From: Desulfosarcina ovata subsp. ovata
GTDB taxonomy: Bacteria > Desulfobacterota > Desulfobacteria > Desulfobacterales > Desulfosarcinaceae
Direction of reading: 5' to 3'
Length of the DNA: 64,000 nt
Assembly (NCBI RefSeq): GCF_009689005.1
Contig: NZ_AP021879.1
Coordinates: 4,484,652 to 4,548,651 of the forward strand
The notes under the pieces: generated by a model
The model's input: the letters and a program-made list of their open reading frames with translations, nothing else
Databases searched by the model: none
Told to the model about the DNA's origin: nothing
In this document: piece by piece, positions 34,565 through 44,207 of the stretch
Layout of the letters: each line of letters opens with the position of its first letter
How positions within the stretch are numbered: the first letter of the stretch is position 1
Position numbers and translations under genes: made by a program

Positions 34565-36925
34565 ATGCGCAACTTAGGGATTAAATTTTCAGAAAGATTG
34601 ACACTCACTTTTTGCATGGCCTTGGTTGTCGCTGTTTTATCCGCTGGGTGTGCAGCCCGGCAATCGGGCATGGAAAAGGCAGCATCGAGCCCATTGGCAG
34701 AGATTACCTCCATTGAATTGTCCCAGGATGTAAATTTCGCCAATGTCGTAATCCGTGGGACCGAACCGTTGACCTATATGGCGGTAAAGCAGAGGGAGCC
34801 CATTGGGGTTGTGATTCTTATTCCCGGTAGCCGGTTGACTCTGACCAGCCCGGATCTCCAATCCCCAGGACCACCCGTCAAGGCTATTCATGCGAGCCAG
34901 GCTGAGGCCAAAATCGATACTTCGCGGATCGAAATTCTTTTGGCTGCCGACAGCTCCTACAACGTTGTTAAAGATGGCAACGCGCTTAAAATACAATTTT
35001 CAAAGACTCCGTTGGACGTGAGTTCTGCCGCAACGGTTCTCCCAGCGCCATCCGTTCAATCGAACCCATCCCCAGCCACGCCTCAGACCGTTGCATCAAC
35101 GGGTGTTTACCAGGGAACGGGGATGCCGGTGGGCAGCGAAAATCAGATCTGGGTGAATCGAATCGACTTTTTAGGGGAGCCAAACGGTCGTTCGACCTTA
35201 TCCATTGAGACTACGGCACCCGTGGATTATAAAATCAACAAGGTCTCCAACCGGCTTTTGGAACTGCGTCTGATGGGTACCAATATCGCCGAATTCCGGC
35301 AGCGTCCGCTGATTACGACGCGTTTCGAAAGTGCCGTCAATCGAATCGTGCCGGTCCAACTGCCATCAATGAGGGGGTATTCTCTTTTTTCCATCGAACT
35401 GCGCGAACCCGTTGGGTATCATACCGAGCAGGTCGGTGGACTCCTTTTGGTTCATTTTGATGCATCCTCTGTTCCGCCGGCACCTGTCGATGAAGCCAAT
35501 TTGCCTGCCTGGAAAAAGGTCCTTACGGAGACTCTCGGCATGAGTGGAATGGATATGACAGGGTCTGGGGCACAATCCTCGGGTACCCCCCGCCTGGCAT
35601 CACAGCCGAATCCGGATACCGTGGGTGAGCCAGCCATGCCGGACGTTGTTCTCGACTCGGATCAGGCTGTTGTCGTAACAAAAAAAATCAAAACCTATAA
35701 GGGTGAAAAGATTGCTCTGGATTTCTACCAGACCGACATAAAAAATGTATTTAGGATTCTCCGCGAAGTGAGCGGCAAGAACTTTGCCATTGATAAAGAT
35801 GTCAGCGGCAAAGTGACCATGACCCTCGATAAACCGGTTCCCTGGGACCAGGTCATGGATCTGGTGCTGCGAATGAATCAGCTCGGGATGATTGTCGAGG
35901 GCGATATTATCCGCATCGCCACGCTATCCACTCTGAAAAAAGAAAACGACCTGCGCAAGGCGCAAATTGCCTCCCTGCAAGAAGAGAAAAAGCAGATCAA
36001 GGCGTTGGAACCTCTTGAAACCCGCTACATCCCGATCAGTTATTCCGATGCCGGGAAAGAGGTCTTGCCTCACATTCAGAACATTATTTCCAAAGATCGC
36101 GGGTCTGTCACCGTGGATACCAAGAACAATCAGCTCATCGTTACCGACACTGCCGACAAAATTGCCCAGGCGATTGAAATTGCAAGGCAGATCGACAAGG
36201 TCACTTCTCAGGTGATCATTGAGGCAAGAATTGTTGAAATCAGTGAAACGTTTTCTAGAGAAGTGGGATTTGAATGGGGGCTGAGCGTTGGGCCGGTCAG
36301 TATGAATGAAGGCGGCACAACTTACGAAACCAACGTAGCCATGAACTATCCGGCCAGTACTTCCAATGGAATTGGTTTGACCTATAACAAAATCGCGGGT
36401 ACGCCTTTCACATTAGACGCCGCGCTTACCGCTTTGGAAACGAACGGGAAGGGCAAAATTCTCTCTTCTCCCAAAATCGTTACCCTGAACAACAAGAAGG
36501 CGAAGATCAAACAAGGGCAAGAATATGGCTATCTTGAAAGGGATTCTTCTGGTGGATCGTCGGTTTCTTTCAAGGATGTGGACTTGCTGTTGGAGGTAAC
36601 TCCGCACGTCACTCCAGACAACAGGATCTCGCTAAGCATTTTGATTACCAAGAATGATGTGGTCGATTTTGTAGACGATGTACCGGTCATATCTACGAAC
36701 GAAGCCGAAACGGAATTGCTGGTTAATGATGGGGATACCATTGTTATCGGTGGAATTATCAAAAAGACTCGGTCAAATACCAAAAATGCATTTCCAGGAT
36801 TACACAAAGTTCCGGTTCTCGGTTGGCTATTTCAAAGTAATCTTGAAGAGAACGACAATAGCGAATTGCTGATTTTTATGAATCCGAAGATCGTTCAGTT
36901 GGAGCAACGAAACATGGTCAATTGA
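34565..36925 (+). CDS. pilQ: Type IV pilus secretin PilQ
   Basis: A 786-residue outer-membrane secretin. Order: signal with lipobox LSAGC (Cys29), AMIN-type beta domains (about 45-150 and 195-300), a Pro/Ser/Gly-rich linker, secretin N domain (IALDFYQTDIKNVFRILREVSGKNF), N1 domain (ETRYIPISYSDAGKEVLPHI, QLIVTDTADKIAQAIEIARQ) and the secretin core (VIIEARIVEISETFSREVGFE; VPVLGWLFQS). The lipobox suggests lipid attachment to help reach the outer membrane, not typical of Neisseria or Pseudomonas PilQ. Confidence 0.93.
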   Translation: MRNLGIKFSERLTLTFCMALVVAVLSAGCAARQSGMEKAASSPLAEITSIELSQDVNFANVVIRGTEPLTYMAVKQREPIGVVILIPGSRLTLTSPDLQSPGPPVKAIHASQAEAKIDTSRIEILLAADSSYNVVKDGNALKIQFSKTPLDVSSAATVLPAPSVQSNPSPATPQTVASTGVYQGTGMPVGSENQIWVNRIDFLGEPNGRSTLSIETTAPVDYKINKVSNRLLELRLMGTNIAEFRQRPLITTRFESAVNRIVPVQLPSMRGYSLFSIELREPVGYHTEQVGGLLLVHFDASSVPPAPVDEANLPAWKKVLTETLGMSGMDMTGSGAQSSGTPRLASQPNPDTVGEPAMPDVVLDSDQAVVVTKKIKTYKGEKIALDFYQTDIKNVFRILREVSGKNFAIDKDVSGKVTMTLDKPVPWDQVMDLVLRMNQLGMIVEGDIIRIATLSTLKKENDLRKAQIASLQEEKKQIKALEPLETRYIPISYSDAGKEVLPHIQNIISKDRGSVTVDTKNNQLIVTDTADKIAQAIEIARQIDKVTSQVIIEARIVEISETFSREVGFEWGLSVGPVSMNEGGTTYETNVAMNYPASTSNGIGLTYNKIAGTPFTLDAALTALETNGKGKILSSPKIVTLNNKKAKIKQGQEYGYLERDSSGGSSVSFKDVDLLLEVTPHVTPDNRISLSILITKNDVVDFVDDVPVISTNEAETELLVNDGDTIVIGGIIKKTRSNTKNAFPGLHKVPVLGWLFQSNLEENDNSELLIFMNPKIVQLEQRNMVN

Positions 36926-37085
36926 ATTAACATTTAGAATTCAATTGCGACCTGACGAAAAAACGGTGCAAGCGTCCTATGCTTTGATGTTTTCCAGACA
37001 CCGGAAAATAAGTCGCTTTCTTACACGACTGTCAACTTTGAACTTTAATAATTTTTTATTATTTTGCATTTCTGGAGGAAGTTTC

Positions 37086-39152
37086 ATGAAAAACCAAGTT
37101 AGCTGGTTTCGCTTTGCGAGTGCTATAATTATTGTTTTATTTGTATTCTTGGGATGTTCATCGGGCGGCGGAGGCGGTGATGATGACAGTTCTGATACCA
37201 CGACCGATACGACGACTACTGCAAGCGTTGCTGAAATTCTTGTCGAAGCAGAGAACAGCTCCATCAATGTAGAGGAAAGCGCTGAAATCATCGCCTGGGT
37301 GTATGATGACAGCGGAAGCCCGATGGCGAATACTACGATCAGTTTTTCCCTTGATTATCCTTCCCTGGCTTATATTTCTCCATCCATCGCAACAACGAAT
37401 TCAGATGGTAAGGTAACGGCTACACTGACGGCTCGAAGCAAACAAGGCGAAATCATCGTTTCTGCGTCTAACGACGAAATTACAAGCAATGATGAAACCG
37501 TTAGCATTTTGTCGGGTGTATCACCGGATACAATAACCGTGACGGCAACCCCCATGACATTATTGATTGGAGGAACCAGTTCAATCCAGGCCGAAGTGCT
37601 TGACAAGGATGGCAATGCGGTTCCTGATGGGACTTCGGTCTCCTTTGAAGTCGCCAATGATAATTTTGGCAGCATGTCTCCGGCAACAAATACAACGGCA
37701 AATGGGTTTGCCAGTTCGACATTTACTTCCTCATCTACAGCCGGGACAGTCGCCGTCGAGGTGTCGGTTGGTCAAATCAACAACAGTGTCGATCTTATTA
37801 TTAATGACACCCAGCCGGCGTCATTGTCATTTAATGCCGCTGATCCGGAAATTATTGCGATTAAAGAATCCGGGGGAAACGAAACATCTGACATTTCATT
37901 TCAAGTTATAGATCAAAACGGGGACCCGAAGAGCGGTATTGCCGTTACGATGACAATCATAAAAGGACCTGGTGGGGGTGAGTACATTGATACGGATAGC
38001 ACACCAGAAGAAATTGTGGTTTCTTCCGCTAGCGATGGTTTGGCAACTGTAACCCTGCACAGCGGTTCCAACGCCGGGCCGGTGACCATTAGAGCACAAA
38101 TGACGGTTGATGGTGTGGCTATGGTCGCCAATTCTGCGGCAGTTTCCATTGGGGGCGGTGTTCCCTCGGCCTCCCGTTTCAGTGTCTCTGCAAGCGTGCT
38201 GAATATCCCCGGACTGGACGAAAATGGAAAAACTACCGAAATTACAGCGTGGTTGACTGATCGCTTCGGGAATTACAATATTCTGGAGGGTACCACCGTA
38301 TCGTTCTGGTCCGAAGCCGCTTTGGCCGTTGATGCCGCCAACGTTACTGCAAGCGCTGATGGGTCCGATTCAGCGGTAGCCACAGTTACTGCACGTACTC
38401 AACATCCGGTTATCGATCCAATTCCGGGCGGCGAGGATGTGGCGCCTTTTGATTGGGAAAATGAACTGATGGACTATGTCAGCACCACCTATGGCTGGGC
38501 GGGGACGACCCACCCGCGGGACGGTTTGGTTTCAATACTTGTCTATACCGAGGGTGAAGAGGGGTTTGACGACCTAAATGCCAATGGCGTATATGATAGT
38601 GGCGAGACGTTTGAGGATACCATTGACGATCCATTCATCGACTACAACGACAACGGTGAATATGACGGTACCGACAGTTCAGACCCAGCAGAAATATACA
38701 ACGATGCAAACGACACCACAGGGTGGGACAGCTATAACGGGATATGGGATGATCAAAAAGATATTTTTTATAATTTCAAAATATTGATTACCGGAGAACC
38801 CCATATCGCCATTGCACCGACTACTTTCAACATCGCCGACGGAGGTTCTCAGTCGTTTACCTTTCTGGTTTGCGATGAAAACCTTAATTATTTGAGTGAA
38901 GGGACTTCCATATCGGTATCAATTGAAGGCGGCGGAAAGCTATTCGCGGATGAAATTGAATTGGACGACAGTAGTGCCTTACCAGGCATAAATGGCTCCT
39001 ACACGTCACATCTACCGCAAATCGAATATAATGCGACAATTATGGATAGTGATTCCGGTGACAGTAATGATCCCGTGCTGACAACTTTGACAATAACCGT
39101 GAATTGGGAAGGAAATACAGAAGAACTATCCATTATAGGGTATGTCGACTAG
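37086..39152 (+). CDS. Large surface lipoprotein with bacterial Ig-like repeats
   Basis: About 688 residues. ATG 37086 follows CTGGAGGAAGTTTC. The signal peptide ends in the lipobox VFLGC, followed by SSGGGGGDDDSS. Three or four invasin-type (Big_1-like) Ig domains follow, each with a pattern such as SIQAEVLDKDGNAVPDGTSV and NGFASSTFTSSSTAGTVAV. Near residues 495-535 lies an Asp/Asn-rich calcium-site stretch (DLNANGVYDSGE, DYNDNGEYDG) like dockerin or EF-hand loops. Placed 160 bp after pilQ, it may be a pilus-linked adhesin or surface scaffold; that is inference. Confidence 0.82.
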   Translation: MKNQVSWFRFASAIIIVLFVFLGCSSGGGGGDDDSSDTTTDTTTTASVAEILVEAENSSINVEESAEIIAWVYDDSGSPMANTTISFSLDYPSLAYISPSIATTNSDGKVTATLTARSKQGEIIVSASNDEITSNDETVSILSGVSPDTITVTATPMTLLIGGTSSIQAEVLDKDGNAVPDGTSVSFEVANDNFGSMSPATNTTANGFASSTFTSSSTAGTVAVEVSVGQINNSVDLIINDTQPASLSFNAADPEIIAIKESGGNETSDISFQVIDQNGDPKSGIAVTMTIIKGPGGGEYIDTDSTPEEIVVSSASDGLATVTLHSGSNAGPVTIRAQMTVDGVAMVANSAAVSIGGGVPSASRFSVSASVLNIPGLDENGKTTEITAWLTDRFGNYNILEGTTVSFWSEAALAVDAANVTASADGSDSAVATVTARTQHPVIDPIPGGEDVAPFDWENELMDYVSTTYGWAGTTHPRDGLVSILVYTEGEEGFDDLNANGVYDSGETFEDTIDDPFIDYNDNGEYDGTDSSDPAEIYNDANDTTGWDSYNGIWDDQKDIFYNFKILITGEPHIAIAPTTFNIADGGSQSFTFLVCDENLNYLSEGTSISVSIEGGGKLFADEIELDDSSALPGINGSYTSHLPQIEYNATIMDSDSGDSNDPVLTTLTITVNWEGNTEELSIIGYVD

Positions 39153-39181
39153 GTGATTATTTGCCGTGATATTCAACTTGA

Positions 39182-39220
39182 CCATCTGCCTCGAAGGGTT
39201 TTCTCGGGGCAGATGGCTTT
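39182..39220 (+). terminator. Terminator of the pil/surface-lipoprotein unit
   Basis: CCATCTGCC (39182-39190) pairs with GGCAGATGG (39208-39216), followed by CTTTAT. It lies 30 bp after the lipoprotein stop. Confidence 0.7.
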
Positions 39221-39284
39221 ATACCCAATGTCGTTGACTTAATGATTTACGATAAATAATATACCAAAATTCAAGCAGGCCTGA

Positions 39285-39430
39285 TTATAATGCCTCAATT
39301 ATAGGCAACCTTACGCCGTTCCAATGCTTTTCCAAAATCCCCAGCATTGCTCTACAGGATTGTATTTTCTGTGATATGGCGGGTAGTAGAGCAGTTGAAT
39401 AGGCTTTGCGATATGATCCGTAAACCCATG
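39285..39430 (-). pseudogene. Remnant of an IS630/ISAzo13-like transposase (C-terminal part)
   Basis: Minus-strand translation gives QLLYYPPYHRKYNPVEQCWG, the conserved end of this DDE transposase group. One missing base then shifts the frame: the other frame continues ILEKHWNGVRLPIIEAL and stops at 39287-39285. An upstream in-frame TAA cuts the front. Only about 50 codons survive and no ends were found. Confidence 0.75.
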
Positions 39431-39440
39431 GTTTTATCCA

Positions 39441-39992
39441 TCATGAGATGATTTCCTGCCATTTGAGATCAATTCTATCCATTTGAAATTCAAATCGGTT
39501 TTCCGGTCGGTCCTGAAAAAAGTCGTGTAGCGTCTTTTCAACCACGTTGAAGGCGATGGTTTCCCAAGGGATTTCATCCTCCGGCATCAATTTTACCTCG
39601 GCACTTTCAGGGGTGGGGTGAAAGTCAAGGGCCTCCAACCGCGCGAGAAACATCAGGTAGATCTGGTTGATGTGAACAATGTCGATCATCCGGTACGGTC
39701 TCAAGTCGGTGACTCGGCTGCCGGTCTCCTCGAGGGTTTCCCGCCTAGCACCGTCGGCAACGGTTTCGCCGTTCTCCAGAAAGCCTGCGGGCAGGGTCCA
39801 GTATCCCTTGCGCGGGTTGATATTCCGGCGGCACATGAGGATGCGGTCGTCCCAGATGGGGATGCAGCCGACGACGAGTTTTGGATTTTGATAATGAACG
39901 GTACCACAGGCTTGGCAGACATGTCGCGGGCGGTCATCGCCCGCAGGAACCGTAAGCGTTACAGGCCCGCCGCATTGGGAGCAAAAATTCAT
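39441..39992 (-). CDS. Nudix hydrolase with zinc ribbon (NudC-like)
   Basis: A 183-residue hydrolase. The N-terminal ribbon CSQCGG...CQACG precedes the Nudix domain. The Nudix box GFLENGETVADGARRETLEETG fits Gx5Ex7REUxEExGU. It lacks the extra N-terminal domain of full NudC; substrate unknown (NADH or other nucleoside diphosphates). It starts 4 bp after surE. Confidence 0.88.
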   Translation of the reverse strand: MNFCSQCGGPVTLTVPAGDDRPRHVCQACGTVHYQNPKLVVGCIPIWDDRILMCRRNINPRKGYWTLPAGFLENGETVADGARRETLEETGSRVTDLRPYRMIDIVHINQIYLMFLARLEALDFHPTPESAEVKLMPEDEIPWETIAFNVVEKTLHDFFQDRPENRFEFQMDRIDLKWQEIIS

Positions 39993-39996
39993 GTAC

Positions 39997-40680
39997 TCAT
40001 ATCTCCAAACGGGTAACGGAAATCATTCCGCCGAAACAGACATCCACATCACTGCCGGCGGAACGGGGGCGGTCGTGAATGATTCCGTGGTAGTGATAGG
40101 TTCCGTTCTCCTCGCTGTACCGATAATGATGAGGATGTTTATCCAGCGAGCAAAACCGATGGGTGGGCATTATTTTGGTATCCAGCGGGCTGGGCAGGTT
40201 GATATTCCAGAATTGGCCGATCGCCAGGGGCTGCGTTAGGATAATGGGAAGCAGGTGCGCGGCCAGCCTTTGAACCGCCGGCCAGGGAATGGTCCATTGC
40301 GGCGCAATATACTGGGAAATGGCGACGGCGCGAACCCCGAGAATGGATGCTTCCCGGGCGGCGGCGACGGTGCCGGACTGGTAGACATCACTGCCCAGGT
40401 TGGCACCCGGATTGATTCCGGCGACGACCCAGTTCGCATCGGGGACAAAGGCTTTTAGGGCCAGCCGCGTGCAGTCGGCAGGGGTGGCATGAACCACATA
40501 CATTCGACTGTTCGGTTGTTCCACCCGTATGGGGTCCCGCATGGTCACCCGGTGGCCCACATTGGATTGAGGGGCGGCCGGTGCCACCACGGTGATTTCG
40601 CCCAGCGGGGTTAGCGCTTGAACCAGTGCCGCCAGTCCGGGTTGGTCGTATCCATCGTCATTGGTAATTACAATTTTCAC
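39997..40680 (-). CDS. surE: 5'/3'-nucleotidase SurE
   Basis: A 227-residue phosphatase acting on nucleoside monophosphates. The metal site is KIVITNDDGYDQPGL; VVAPAAPQSNVGHRVTM and VVAGINPGANLGSDVYQSGTV are the other family blocks. It is a little shorter than the usual 250 residues. It is co-transcribed with the Nudix hydrolase, a plausible nucleotide clean-up pair. Confidence 0.93.
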   Translation of the reverse strand: MKIVITNDDGYDQPGLAALVQALTPLGEITVVAPAAPQSNVGHRVTMRDPIRVEQPNSRMYVVHATPADCTRLALKAFVPDANWVVAGINPGANLGSDVYQSGTVAAAREASILGVRAVAISQYIAPQWTIPWPAVQRLAAHLLPIILTQPLAIGQFWNINLPSPLDTKIMPTHRFCSLDKHPHHYRYSEENGTYHYHGIIHDRPRSAGSDVDVCFGGMISVTRLEI

Positions 40681-40910
40681 ACAGGCTCCACCTGATAAGT
40701 TATGGGAAAGATCTCAGCGTCACGATCATATCAGCCCGAAAAGAGAATGCAACCCTGACCGATAAATTCAAGATACGAATCGGAATAAGGGAGAGGGTTG
40801 TTGCGCAGCAGGTCATATGATAAATCAAATAGTGGTTTGCGTTTGGGAAACGGGTGCCGCCATTTGTTTCGACCGGAATACCTGCAAAATAAAATGATCA
40901 GGAGAGGACC

Positions 40911-41489
40911 ATGAGCAATCAAATACCTTCCCGTGAAACAGCCCTGAGCCTTCTTAAAAAATACAACCAGAGCGACAGTCTCATCAAACATGCCTATGCC
41001 GTCGAGGGGGTGATGCGGTACATGGCCCGCAAATATGGTGAGGATGAAGACGAATGGGGAGTTGTCGGTCTGATCCACGATTTGGATTATGAGCAGTTTC
41101 CTGATCAGCATTGCACCAAGACGGCGGAGATCCTTGCGCAGAACAGATGGCCCGAACATCTGATCCGGGCCGTGGTCAGCCATGGGTGGGGGATCTGCTC
41201 GGATGTCAAGCCCGAAACCACCCTGGAAAAAGTACTCTATGCCATCGATGAACTCACCGGCCTGGTAGCCACTTCGGCCCTGGTGCGGCCGACCAAAAGT
41301 GTGCTGGACATGAAGGCCAAGTCGGTCAAGAAGAAGTGGAAGGACAAACGCTTTGCCGCTGGTGTAGATCGCAACATCATCCAGCAGGGTGCTGACATGC
41401 TGGGGGTGGATTTGGGAGATCTGATTACCGACACGATCATGGGCATGCGTGAGGTGTCCGAGCAAATCGGACTGAAAGGAGACGCTTAA
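40911..41489 (+). CDS. HD-domain hydrolase
   Basis: A 192-residue soluble protein with an HD metal site (HAYAVEGVMRYMARKYG; VGLIHDLDYEQFPDQH; AVVSHGWG). Similar proteins are often annotated as HDIG/HAD-like predicted phosphohydrolases. ATG follows TCAGGAGAGGACC. One base separates it from the next gene. Confidence 0.87.
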   Translation: MSNQIPSRETALSLLKKYNQSDSLIKHAYAVEGVMRYMARKYGEDEDEWGVVGLIHDLDYEQFPDQHCTKTAEILAQNRWPEHLIRAVVSHGWGICSDVKPETTLEKVLYAIDELTGLVATSALVRPTKSVLDMKAKSVKKKWKDKRFAAGVDRNIIQQGADMLGVDLGDLITDTIMGMREVSEQIGLKGDA

Positions 41490-41490
41490 C

Positions 41491-41694
41491 ATGGAGTGTA
41501 AAAAAGAAAGCAATCTCGAGCGCTGTAACTGCTCCTACGAACCCTGTTCGCGAAAGGGTGTCTGTTGTGACTGCATCAAATACCACGTCAAGATGCGCCA
41601 GTTGCCGGCCTGTGTGTTTCCTGACGATGCCGAACGCACCTATGACCGCAGCTTCGACCATTTTGCCCGCCTGGTGCAGGCGAAGCGGATTTGA
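41491..41694 (+). CDS. DUF6485 family cysteine-rich protein
   Basis: A 67-residue protein with eight cysteines: CKKE, CNCSYEPCSRKGVCCDCI and a later CVFP. This matches the small DUF6485 group of anaerobes as I recall it; likely a metal-binding protein of unknown role. It directly follows the HD gene (SD AAAGGAGACGC). Confidence 0.82.
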   Translation: MECKKESNLERCNCSYEPCSRKGVCCDCIKYHVKMRQLPACVFPDDAERTYDRSFDHFARLVQAKRI

Positions 41695-41758
41695 TCCGTC
41701 AGGTTGCCGAAAGCTAAGGCAGGATCAGGTGGTTTTACGAATTCGTCAAAGGATAACC

Positions 41759-42013
41759 ATGACCTTACAGACCCAACTCAAACAGATACTGGTGACCGAG
41801 CTGAATATCCGCGACATCCCGCCGGAGACCATCGACGACGATGAACCGATTTTCGGTGACCGCCTGGGGCTGGACTCCATCGATGCATTGGAGATGGTTT
41901 ACCAGGTGGAACAGCATTTTGGCATCTCCATCAAGGACAAAAATGAGGCCCGTACGGCCCTGCAGACCATCAACACCCTGACGGCCTACATCACGGCCCG
42001 TCTGCCGAACTGA
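41759..42013 (+). CDS. Acyl carrier protein
   Basis: An 84-residue ACP. The phosphopantetheine site is GLDSIDALEM with Ser40. The sequence (EQHFGISIKDKNEARTALQTINTLTAYI) is of the specialised type often found with lipid or polyene clusters, not the main fatty-acid ACP. AAAGGATAACC precedes ATG. It lies 3 bp upstream of an ABC exporter ATPase, suggesting that an acyl product is linked to export. Confidence 0.88.
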   Translation: MTLQTQLKQILVTELNIRDIPPETIDDDEPIFGDRLGLDSIDALEMVYQVEQHFGISIKDKNEARTALQTINTLTAYITARLPN

Positions 42014-42016
42014 CCG

Positions 42017-42769
42017 ATGCCCTATCTGGCCCTGGAGGCCCATGGATTGGCCCACCGCTATCCGGGTGCATCCCAACCGGCCCTGCACGGCCTGGACCTG
42101 ACCCTGCACAAAGGGGAAATTTTCGGTCTGCTGGGGCCCAACGGCGCCGGCAAAACCACAACCATTTCGATCCTCAGCACGATCCTGAAACCCGATGCCG
42201 GGTCGCTGATGATGAACGGCATCGACCCGTGGCGCCATCGGCGGGCCGTGCGCCGGATTATCGGCCTGGTACCCCAGGAAATCGCTCTTTACCCGTCGTT
42301 GACGACCCGGGAGAATCTGCGTTTTTTTGGACGCCTGCAGAACCTGCGGGGACGGCATCTGCGCCGGCGGATCGACGCTACCCTGGCCGCAGTGGGGCTG
42401 GAACAGCGGGCGGATCAGCCCATCGCTACCTTTTCCGGCGGCATGAAACGCCGTGCCAACCTGGCCGTGGGACTGCTTCACGAGCCGCAGGTGCTTTTCC
42501 TGGACGAGCCCACCGTGGGCATCGACCCCCAGTCGCGCCAGTTGATCCTTGAACAGATCGAGGCCTTCCGGAACCAGGGTACCACCATGCTCTACACCAC
42601 CCACAGCATGGAAGAGGCCCAGCGGATTTGCTCACGCGTCGCCATCATGGATCAGGGCCGGATCCTGGCCCAGGATACGCTGGATCGGCTGCTGGCCGGA
42701 AACCCCGGAACTGCCGATCTGGGGGAACTTTTCCTGCACCTGACCGGCAAAGCGCTGAGGGACGGGTAG
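42017..42769 (+). CDS. ABC-2-type exporter, ATP-binding subunit
   Basis: A 250-residue ATPase: Walker A LLGPNGAGKTT (residues 38-48), Q-loop VPQEIALYP, signature FSGGMKRR, Walker B VLFLDEPTVGIDP, switch His in YTTHSMEEA. It pairs with the permease starting 1 bp after its stop. Confidence 0.92.
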   Translation: MPYLALEAHGLAHRYPGASQPALHGLDLTLHKGEIFGLLGPNGAGKTTTISILSTILKPDAGSLMMNGIDPWRHRRAVRRIIGLVPQEIALYPSLTTRENLRFFGRLQNLRGRHLRRRIDATLAAVGLEQRADQPIATFSGGMKRRANLAVGLLHEPQVLFLDEPTVGIDPQSRQLILEQIEAFRNQGTTMLYTTHSMEEAQRICSRVAIMDQGRILAQDTLDRLLAGNPGTADLGELFLHLTGKALRDG

Positions 42770-42770
42770 T

Positions 42771-44099
42771 ATGCTTTCCCTGATGGCTGTCATTCAAAAA
42801 GAATTGCTGCTGCTCCTGCGGGACCGGGCCGGGCTGCTGGTGCTTTTCGTCATGCCGGCCGTACTTGTGGTGGTGGTTACCCTGGTCCAGGAAAATGCCC
42901 TCAAAACCATGGGGGCCGTGGATACCCGCATTCTATTGATCAACCAGGACACCGGGGCCCTGGGCCGTCAGATGGTCGAGGCCCTGGAGGCGGCCGAAGG
43001 GGTTAGGGTCACCCGCCAGGTTAAGGGCCGTGCGCCGTCACGCGTCGAGGCCCTGGCCCTGGTAGCCGATGGGGTTTACCAGCTCTGCCTGATTATTCCC
43101 TCCGGGATGACCGAGCGGGTGCGCGCCCGTGCCCGGTCGAGTGCGCAGGCCAGCCTTTCGGAGAAAAAGGGGACGGAGCCGGAGGCCACCGAACCGATGC
43201 CATGCATCGAAGTGCACTTCGATCCGACCGTTATGGGGAGCTTTCGTTCGGCCGTCGGCCACCTGCTTGACCTGATGGTGTTGCGGCTGGAGGTGGCCGA
43301 GAAAATAAAGGCTCTGGGAGAGCTGCTTCCCGAGGTGATCCACCGCTCGTTGGCCGAGACCCTGGCCCCCATGGGCGAACCGGTTCCGGCACTGCCGGCG
43401 TTGGATCTTCAATTGCGCTGGTCGGAGATGCCCCTGCTGCAGGTAGAAGATGGGGATGCGCGGGCCGTCCAGCCGTCCCGGCTGCCCACATCCGCACAGC
43501 AGAACGTGCCGGCATGGACCCTGTTCGGTATTTTCTTCATTGTCCTGCCCATGTCGGGGGCCTTCATCCAGGAGCGCATCAACGGCACGCGGTTGCGCCT
43601 GTTAACCATGCCGGTGGGATATGGGGCCCTGGTCGGCGGACGGATTATCGCCTACGCGGGGGTTTGCAGCCTCCAATGCCTCCTGATCGGTGGCATCGGT
43701 AAATGGCTGCTGCCCCTGTGGGGGGCGCCGGGCCTGACGATGGGCGGGTCGGCCGTGGCCCTTCTCGTCATTACGGCCTGCGCGATCCTGGCCGCCACCG
43801 GATACGGCATCCTTTTGGGAACCGTCATCGACACCTACCAGCAGGCCGCCATGATCGGCCCGATCTCAGTGGTGATCGCCGCAGCCCTGGGTGGCATCAT
43901 GGTGCCGGTCTACGCCATGCCGCCGTTGATGCAAAAAGTCAGTGTCGTCTCCCCCCTGGGCTGGGGACTCAACGGCATCCTGGACGTTTTCGTCCGGAGG
44001 GCCGGACTGGCAGCCGTGCTGCCCGAAGCCGGAGCCCTGGCCGCCTTTTTTTGTGCCTGCATCCTGATGGCCTGGCGCTGGGAACGGCGTCAGGGATAA
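42771..44099 (+). CDS. ABC-2-type exporter, permease subunit
   Basis: A 442-residue membrane protein. One N-terminal span (GLLVLFVMPAVLVVVVTLV), a periplasmic domain of about 220 residues, then five to six C-terminal spans. The YhhJ/DrrB-like topology is common in exporters of lipids, polyketides or drugs. With the ACP upstream and two TolC genes convergent downstream, it probably moves an acyl compound to the outer membrane. Confidence 0.9.
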   Translation: MLSLMAVIQKELLLLLRDRAGLLVLFVMPAVLVVVVTLVQENALKTMGAVDTRILLINQDTGALGRQMVEALEAAEGVRVTRQVKGRAPSRVEALALVADGVYQLCLIIPSGMTERVRARARSSAQASLSEKKGTEPEATEPMPCIEVHFDPTVMGSFRSAVGHLLDLMVLRLEVAEKIKALGELLPEVIHRSLAETLAPMGEPVPALPALDLQLRWSEMPLLQVEDGDARAVQPSRLPTSAQQNVPAWTLFGIFFIVLPMSGAFIQERINGTRLRLLTMPVGYGALVGGRIIAYAGVCSLQCLLIGGIGKWLLPLWGAPGLTMGGSAVALLVITACAILAATGYGILLGTVIDTYQQAAMIGPISVVIAAALGGIMVPVYAMPPLMQKVSVVSPLGWGLNGILDVFVRRAGLAAVLPEAGALAAFFCACILMAWRWERRQG

Positions 44100-44207
44100 T
44101 CGGAACAACAACCCGCGAAATAATCCATGGCGCCTCTTTTGATATCGCCGGCCGGGATGCTGATGCGTTATCCCTCCCTCACGGATGGCAAATAAACAGT
44201 GGGGCGG

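Noticed and set aside
40731..41513. 260-codon minus-strand open frame opposite the HD-domain gene
   Set aside because: Opposite strand to a well-supported gene; no recognisable domain.
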